Part shown: positions 5,054-9,195 of the stretch, piece by piece
How positions within the stretch are numbered: the first letter of the stretch is position 1
Layout: each line of letters begins with the position of its first letter
Assembly (NCBI GenBank): GCA_022801475.1
Contig: JAAWSH010000254.1
Location: 1 to 9,195, forward strand
Reading direction: 5' to 3'
Length of the DNA stretch: 9,195 nucleotides
From: Acutalibacter sp.
GTDB taxonomy: Bacteria > Bacillota > Clostridia > Oscillospirales > Acutalibacteraceae
Translations under genes and position numbers: made by a program
The notes under the pieces: model-generated
Told to the model about the DNA's origin: nothing
What the model saw: the letters and a program-made list of their open reading frames with translations, nothing else
Databases searched by the model: none

Positions 5054-5069
5054 CAGACCGGCCGGTCTG
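5054..5069. promoter_or_regulatory. 16-bp perfect palindrome, probable repressor operator
   Basis: CAGACCGGCCGGTCTG is perfectly self-complementary. Its AGACC...GGTCT half-sites resemble operators bound by some TetR-family repressors (family knowledge; no regulator gene is in the window). It lies at about +11 to +26 of the predicted promoter at 5008-5036 and 167 bases before the start codon at 5236. Confidence 0.6.
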
Positions 5070-5117
5070 AGAATAGAAGTGCCGCGTACATAGCCCATGC
5101 GCTCGGGACTTCAAAGA

Positions 5118-5205
5118 ACCCGCGGGTATCAGTTCTTACCAAACCCACATCCGTTCCGGCATGTTCTGTGTGCCGGTTGTAAACCCCATGCAAGCACTGT
5201 GCTTG
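5118..5205 (+). promoter_or_regulatory. Structured 5' leader of the secreted-protein gene
   Basis: There are three hairpin-forming or palindromic elements. ACCCGCGGGT (5118-5127) is a perfect palindrome within AGAAC...GTTCT. CCGGCA (5156-5161) / TGCCGG (5171-5176) and CAAGCA (5191-5196) / TGCTTG (5200-5205) are hairpins. They stand in the leader just before the SD at 5222-5227. No known riboswitch class is recognised. Confidence 0.35.
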
Positions 5206-5235
5206 TACAGCTATTTTAAAGAAAGGAATAGTACC

Positions 5236-5556
5236 ATGAAAAACGTTAAAAAGCTTCTTTGTCTCATGCTCGCTCTCGCTATGGTGTTCTCTTTGGCGGT
5301 TCCGGCTTTTGCTGCGGAGGAAGTGTTCGAAGAGGAAGAGGGCTATGCTTGCCCTCAATGCCAATATGCCCTGAAAAATGGAGATTTTCTGCTGAAGACC
5401 ACAACTCGAATTGTGACGGCTGGTACTTGCCGCTTTTATTCGAAGCAGCACAACCACACTATTCCCGTTTATCAAAACCGGGACTACTGCTCAAAATGTG
5501 GTTATTACAATGCTTTATACACGCGCAACGGGATTGACGAATGCCCCTATGCGTAA
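5236..5556 (+). CDS. Small secreted zinc-ribbon-like (CxxC...CxxC) protein
   Basis: This encodes 106 residues. The start at ATG 5236 is set by SD AAAGGA (5222-5227, spacing 8); an upstream ATG at 5161 has no SD. Residues 1-26 are a classical Sec signal peptide (KNVKK basic part, a Leu/Ala/Val core, then PAFA cleaved before AEE). The mature part of about 80 residues begins with an acidic patch (EEVFEEEEG), then CPQC (39-42), C65, His72 and His74, CSKC (85-88) and C103. The two CxxC knuckles suggest a zinc-ribbon-like or disulfide-stabilised extracellular domain. It is not a known bacteriocin family that I can name, and no processing enzyme is nearby. An importer operon follows after a hairpin, so the protein may be a ligand, a processed signal or a partner of that importer. 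This is inference. The family is unrecognised. Confidence 0.85.
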   Translation: MKNVKKLLCLMLALAMVFSLAVPAFAAEEVFEEEEGYACPQCQYALKNGDFLLKTTTRIVTAGTCRFYSKQHNHTIPVYQNRDYCSKCGYYNALYTRNGIDECPYA

Positions 5557-5574
5557 CGTAAAGAGCTAGATTAA

Positions 5575-5613
5575 AGTAAGTTATCCCAATCAAAATGATT
5601 GGGATAACTTACT
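5575..5613 (+). terminator. 18-bp perfect stem-loop between the secreted-protein gene and the ABC operon
   Basis: AGTAAGTTATCCCAATCA (5575-5592) pairs perfectly with its complement at 5596-5613 around an AAA loop. It is followed by A/T-rich DNA (AATATTTAAAAAAA) and not a clean T run, so termination may be partial. No promoter is evident in the 36 bases before the next start, so some transcription should pass through. The hairpin would set a high ratio of secreted protein to transporter or protect the upstream mRNA's 3' end. Confidence 0.75.
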
Positions 5614-5649
5614 AATATTTAAAAAAACGGTAGAATGAAAGGCAATCGT

Positions 5650-7050
5650 ATGAAGAAAAAGTGTTTCTCAATAATTTATATATTCTTTTTCCTTTTTACT
5701 TTTTCCGCCTGCAAGAGTAATTTTCCAGAACAGCCAGTAGGCGGGCCAGAGGAGAAAACTGGAAGCGGCGTTTCCGATCAAATTTCTAAAACCAGCGAAG
5801 AGGGATCTTTGCTGGTTTTAGTCGATATTGTCGCGGCTAATTATTCCGATCCCGATCAAACCACCCTTCAAGAAGAAAAGGCCGCAGAGCAGTTTCTGAA
5901 AGCCGTTGAGAAGGAGGGCGGGCCCCAGGACGTTGTGATAGAGGCTATGCCTGTGCAGCAAGAGGCACGGGAAGCGGCGCTTATAAGAATACGGGCAGAA
6001 ATTATGGCCGGAGGCGGGCCGGACGTCTTTATTCTGGGCCCCGCAAACGCTATCACGGCCGAGGCACTTTTTCAGTTCCCAAAATCCGCTATGGCAAATG
6101 AGATTTTTCTTCCTCTGGATGAATATATACAGTCCGCTCAATTTATGGATTGGGAAAAACAGACCCAGGTGATTATGGAGGCTGGAAGATGGGAGGGCTC
6201 CCAGCAGCTTTTGCCAATGGCCTTTTCCTTCCCTGTAACCGTGTTCCGAAAAGCCGATTACGACCCACAGCTTTCAGCGGACATGACCTGGGACGATATG
6301 CGCGGCAGTGAGGATTTGTGCCTACAAATCGCCGCGGACTACTCTTTCAGTGGGCCAGCAGGCGGGAGAGAATATGAACCCTTTACCCCTTTGTTTGGGG
6401 AAGGAGCGGACTATAAGGAAAGCGAACTGCTGTTTACAGAGGAAGAAATGGTAAAACGGGTGAAGGAGACGCTCGATCTTTCCCAGCAGAAGGAAAGCGG
6501 AAAATTTGACAGCGTGCCGGAGCATTACAGAACAAATACCTATGTGAATTTTGACGATGAAGAGTGGCAGATGGATGAATTCAATCACACCTCTTGCCTT
6601 AGCCAGCCTATTGGCAAGGATGAGGCCATTACCATTGTCCCCTGCTATAACCTACAGGGGGGCGTAACCGCTACCATAAGCGCCTATGCGGGCATCAACC
6701 GGAATACCAGCAGGCCGGAGGACGCTTTTTTCCTCGTAGACCTTCTGTTGAGCAAAAAGCAGCAGACCACATCCCAAATTTACCGAATGATCTGCGACAA
6801 AATGTTTGGAATCCCCGTCCAGGCGGACCTGCTGGAAAACAACGGGAATATTTTGGGGTGGAGCTTGACTTCTGAAAATGTGGAGGAATTCCAGTCTGTG
6901 CTGGAGCATATCTCTGTGGTTCGGTACCGTACACCCATCGATAATCACCTGATACATGTCCGCAGCGTCTTCCGCTTTGGCAGCCTGGAAGAGAAGGAGA
7001 ACGAGCCCCAGAGAGATTACCAGAAAATGGTCCAGGAGCTCCAAGAATAA
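5650..7050 (+). CDS. ABC transporter solute-binding lipoprotein (SBP family 1-like)
   Basis: This encodes 466 residues from ATG 5650, chosen because SD AAAGG (5638-5642) is 7 bases ahead and the signal then begins MKKKCF; an ATG at 5635 adds five residues without an SD. The lipoprotein signal ends TFSAC, with Cys21 the lipidation site, so the protein is tethered outside the membrane. A Gly/Pro/Glu/Ser linker (about 22-52) leads to the binding fold. The motif AEIMAGGGPDVFILGP (about 117-131) matches the xGxxPDVF strand-turn of family-1 binding proteins of CUT1 importers. A later YAGINRNTSRPEDAFFLVDLLLS segment fits the hinge and helix where these proteins have 'npek...A..f..fl'. Its place directly before MalF- and MalG-type permeases supports the role. 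The family usually binds oligosaccharides or polyol-like ligands; the substrate is unknown. Confidence 0.88.
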   Translation: MKKKCFSIIYIFFFLFTFSACKSNFPEQPVGGPEEKTGSGVSDQISKTSEEGSLLVLVDIVAANYSDPDQTTLQEEKAAEQFLKAVEKEGGPQDVVIEAMPVQQEAREAALIRIRAEIMAGGGPDVFILGPANAITAEALFQFPKSAMANEIFLPLDEYIQSAQFMDWEKQTQVIMEAGRWEGSQQLLPMAFSFPVTVFRKADYDPQLSADMTWDDMRGSEDLCLQIAADYSFSGPAGGREYEPFTPLFGEGADYKESELLFTEEEMVKRVKETLDLSQQKESGKFDSVPEHYRTNTYVNFDDEEWQMDEFNHTSCLSQPIGKDEAITIVPCYNLQGGVTATISAYAGINRNTSRPEDAFFLVDLLLSKKQQTTSQIYRMICDKMFGIPVQADLLENNGNILGWSLTSENVEEFQSVLEHISVVRYRTPIDNHLIHVRSVFRFGSLEEKENEPQRDYQKMVQELQE

Positions 7051-7068
7051 CAGGAAAGGAGAATCAAT

Positions 7069-7914
7069 ATGAAAAAGAGCCTTTCTGGGGTGTTGCTCAC
7101 CGCGCCGCTTTTGGCCGGATGTCTGGTCTTCTATGCCGTCCCCTTTGGGATCACCCTGTGGTATTCCCTCACGAGCGGAAGAGGGGCTTCGGCCCATTTT
7201 GTGGGTCTGGAACATTACAAAAGTTTGCTGAAAAACCACAACTTCCTGCTGGCTTTTGGGAATACCATGGCTTTTTTAGCAGTAGGCCTGCCGCTCATTA
7301 TGGTCTTGTCCTATCTCATCGCGTTGCTTTTCCAAAAACAAGCGGGAAAGCACCAGCTGCTTAAATCCGTGTTCCTTCTCCCCTACATCATGCCCGTCGC
7401 GGGCACGGTGCTGCTGGTTAACTCCATCTTTACCCAAGACGGCGCCCTAAACGCCTTTTCCTCTCTTCTGGGGGCCGCCCCAAAAGACTGGCTCTCCGGC
7501 CCACAGGCTTTCGGGGTTGTGGTTTTGCTGTTTTTATGGAAAAATTCCGGATACAGCACCATTCTGCTTTTAGCCGGGTTAGTGACCATTCCGGGGGACC
7601 AGTACGAGTCTGCGGACCTGGACGGGGCCACGTCCTGGCAGAAATTTCTGTACATCACCACCCCCCAGATGTGGTATTCTGTGTTTTTCGCCCTGGTGTT
7701 TTCTGTTATCAATTCCTTTAAATGCTTTCGAGAGATCTTCCTCATCGGTGGGCAGCATCCCCATTCCAGTATCTATATGCTTCAGCATTTCATCAACAAC
7801 GGCTTCGCCAAGCTGAACTACGCCCGGCTATCTGTGGCATCTGTGCTGCTCCTTTTGGTGCTTCTCATCTTCTTTGCCTCTTTTTATCGGTTTGTACGGA
7901 AAAGGGAGGTGTAG
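7069..7914 (+). CDS. ABC importer inner-membrane permease, MalF/UgpA type
   Basis: This encodes 281 residues from ATG 7069, with SD AAAGGAG (7055-7061) 7 bases upstream; it starts 18 bases after the binding-protein gene. About six membrane segments are visible: near 8-32, 64-88, 98-120, 147-172, 202-218 and 255-274. The cytoplasmic EAA loop reads YESADLDGATSWQKFLYITTP (about 179-199), with the conserved Gly186 and terminal Pro that contact the ATPase. The pattern LPYIMPVAGT(V)LLVNSIF in the third segment is typical of MalF/UgpA/LacF permeases. It forms the translocation channel with the next gene's product. The C-terminus is short and basic. No ATPase gene is in the window, as is usual for Firmicute CUT1 systems that share one ATPase. 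Confidence 0.93.
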   Translation: MKKSLSGVLLTAPLLAGCLVFYAVPFGITLWYSLTSGRGASAHFVGLEHYKSLLKNHNFLLAFGNTMAFLAVGLPLIMVLSYLIALLFQKQAGKHQLLKSVFLLPYIMPVAGTVLLVNSIFTQDGALNAFSSLLGAAPKDWLSGPQAFGVVVLLFLWKNSGYSTILLLAGLVTIPGDQYESADLDGATSWQKFLYITTPQMWYSVFFALVFSVINSFKCFREIFLIGGQHPHSSIYMLQHFINNGFAKLNYARLSVASVLLLLVLLIFFASFYRFVRKREV

Positions 7915-7917
7915 CAA

Positions 7918-8697
7918 GTGCTAAAAAAACTTTTCCGCATCCTTCGGGCCCTTTTTGCCTTCTGCCTTATTTTCTTTGCCCTTGCCCCCTTCTGCTACGT
8001 GATTTTTTGGAGCTTTTTCCAAAACGGCGGCGTGTTTTCTCTGGAATACTATCTCCGTGTTTTTGTCTATCAATCCCAGTTCCTGCTGCGCTTCTGGCAA
8101 AGCCTGGGGATGTGCCTGTGCATTGCCGCGGGACAGCTGCTGGTGTCTGTTTTGGCTGGCTACGGGTTTGCAAAATACCCATACCGGGGCAGCGGGGTGA
8201 TATTCTTTTTGCTGATGATCTTAATGGTCATGCCCGTACAGGTCACCCTGGTGCCAAACTATCTGCTGCTTGGCCACATCGGGCTTTTAAACAGCTATGC
8301 GGGCCTTGTTCTGCCTATGGTTTTTGCGCCTCTGGGCGCTTTCATTCTTCGGCAAAGCTTCCGTTCTGTGCCGGATGCGGTTCTGGACGCGGCGAAACTG
8401 GACGGCTGTGGGGTTATAAAAACCCTTGCCTGCGTTGCCATGCCCATGAATATCAACGGCCTGGTCTGCACAGCCCTTCTCTCTTTTCTGGACGCCTGGA
8501 ATATGGTAGAGCAGCCGATTACTTACTTGAATCATTTTGAAAATTATCCGCTCTCCGTGGCCCTCGCTTATGTGCCGCCTGCGGATAGCGGCATTCAGTT
8601 TGCGTGCTGTGTTTTGGTGATCCTGCCGCCGCTGTTTCTGTTCAACTGCTTTAACAAAGAGCTTGTGGAAGGCATTGTCTTGGCGGAGGTGAAATGA
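7918..8697 (+). CDS. ABC importer inner-membrane permease, MalG/UgpE type
   Basis: This encodes 259 residues from GTG 7918, 3 bases after the previous stop, with SD GGGAGG (7905-7910) 7 bases upstream; tight spacing suggests translational coupling. Membrane segments lie near 10-33, 62-85, 93-113, 123-145, 178-198 and 226-245. The EAA loop reads VLDAAKLDGCGVIKTLACVAMP (about 155-176), with Gly163 conserved. The last segment's LDAWNMVEQPITYL matches the MalG-like 'F...WN.f..Pl..l' motif, and the tail ELVEGIVLAEVK matches the family's 'lvaGl..GAVK'. It pairs with the MalF-type protein in the channel. The N-terminus is shorter than in many family members. Confidence 0.93.
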   Translation: MLKKLFRILRALFAFCLIFFALAPFCYVIFWSFFQNGGVFSLEYYLRVFVYQSQFLLRFWQSLGMCLCIAAGQLLVSVLAGYGFAKYPYRGSGVIFFLLMILMVMPVQVTLVPNYLLLGHIGLLNSYAGLVLPMVFAPLGAFILRQSFRSVPDAVLDAAKLDGCGVIKTLACVAMPMNINGLVCTALLSFLDAWNMVEQPITYLNHFENYPLSVALAYVPPADSGIQFACCVLVILPPLFLFNCFNKELVEGIVLAEVK

Positions 8698-8698
8698 G

Positions 8699-9195
8699 AT
8701 GAAACAGAAATCTTTTTGCTGGGCCGCGTTGGTTTTCTGGCTGCTGGCTACCTGCACACTTCTCTCCCTTCAGGTAGAGAAGTGGATGATTCCCCAGGTT
8801 TTGCCCACAGAACTCCTAAACTTTGGCGGACTTACCATGGACGCCCTGTTTCTGGACGAAGCCGGCCAGCATGTCTATTCCCTGATGGAAGGGACAGGCT
8901 GGGAGAGCGGTACACGGGTGCTGGAGCTCTCTGAGAACGACTACAAAATTATGGAGGGCCGCAGCGGCATCCATGTTCTCACCATCTACAGTGATACTTA
9001 CGTCCTGTTTTCCTCAAAGCCCCTGGTAAACGGGGAAGCCGCCCAGGTTCTTTCCCAGCAGACCGAGAGCCCGGACCTTTGGCTGGCGGTAGCTCCGCCA
9101 GAGCTCCTTTCCTGGGAGGAAATGCCAGAAGGAATGGAAATTTTGGCAAAGCAAGAGGACGCTGTGCTGGTGCGGGCAGAAAACGCAAAACACCC
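8699..9195 (+). CDS. Membrane-anchored extracellular protein of unknown family, N-terminal part (runs off window)
   Basis: The frame starts at ATG 8699, one base after the permease stop, with SD GGAGGTGA (8685-8692) inside the upstream gene. 165 residues are visible and the frame is open at the window end. Residues 1-6 are basic and a single membrane segment follows (about 7-25, SFCWAALVFWLLATCTLLSL). The next part (VEKWMIPQVLPTELLN) has the look of the short stalk seen in membrane-fusion or accessory proteins. After this comes a mixed hydrophilic domain with GTGWESGTRVLEL and HVLTIYSDTYVLFSS-type strands, which may repeat a beta pattern. I do not recognise the family. Its position as the fourth gene of the importer operon implies a role in the same process, such as a sensor or accessory component. 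It is probably outside-facing. Confidence 0.8.
   Translation, partial: MKQKSFCWAALVFWLLATCTLLSLQVEKWMIPQVLPTELLNFGGLTMDALFLDEAGQHVYSLMEGTGWESGTRVLELSENDYKIMEGRSGIHVLTIYSDTYVLFSSKPLVNGEAAQVLSQQTESPDLWLAVAPPELLSWEEMPEGMEILAKQEDAVLVRAENAKH

Noticed and set aside
5044..5475. Minus-strand 143-codon frame
   Set aside because: It is antisense to the well-supported secreted-protein gene and its leader; it has no SD and the composition is not protein-like.
7722..8540. 272-codon plus-strand frame overlapping both permeases
   Set aside because: It overlaps two clearly recognised permease genes in another frame and reads as Cys/Pro/Ser-rich nonsense.
1..9195. CRISPR array
   Set aside because: No regularly spaced direct repeats of 20-40 bases were found on reading through the window.

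Overview
The window looks like DNA from a gut-type Firmicute (class Clostridia, Oscillospiraceae/Lachnospiraceae-like). The evidence is moderate GC with Firmicute-style AGGAGG ribosome sites and sigma-A promoters, AbrB-like and D12 methylase genes of the kind carried by clostridial conjugative elements, an IS110-family transposase of clostridial type, a CD3324-family remnant and a CUT1-type ABC importer with no ATPase gene beside it. The assignment rests on recognised families and not on a database search.

Left part (1-2005, + strand): the tail of an integrative/conjugative-element-like operon. It holds the C-terminal end of a D12-class adenine methyltransferase, then two overlapping or abutting small AbrB-like genes. 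After a gap with an orphan Shine-Dalgarno, a weak terminator-like hairpin and a probable promoter comes a lipoprotein gene with a Pro/Thr-rich linker. An in-frame TAA splits that gene before its conserved C-terminal domain. A strong terminator closes the segment.

Middle part (2006-4755): a region of decay. An IS110-family element has lost an internal piece of its transposase, including the expected catalytic Glu, and is out of frame at the junction. It lies between two terminators facing each other. Beyond it, on the minus strand, are a truncated CD3324-family gene, a small gene interrupted by TAG, a leader with a near-consensus promoter and mutually exclusive hairpins, and a frameshifted C-terminal remnant of a MATE efflux pump. 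About 4471-4755 shows no gene I can support.

Right part (4756-9195, + strand): intact DNA. It has a near-perfect sigma-A promoter with no obvious gene after it, then a second promoter whose start region carries a 16-bp perfect palindrome (probable operator). Next is a small secreted CxxC/CxxC protein, an 18-bp perfect hairpin, then a tightly packed operon: solute-binding lipoprotein, two binding-protein-dependent permeases of MalF and MalG type, and the start of a membrane-anchored extracellular protein that runs off the window. The import genes would need an ATPase encoded elsewhere (MsmX/UgpC-like sharing is known for CUT1 systems). The secreted zinc-ribbon-like protein plus importer plus membrane-anchored exoprotein is the most plausible undescribed functional unit here. 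Its ligand and role cannot be read from the sequence.
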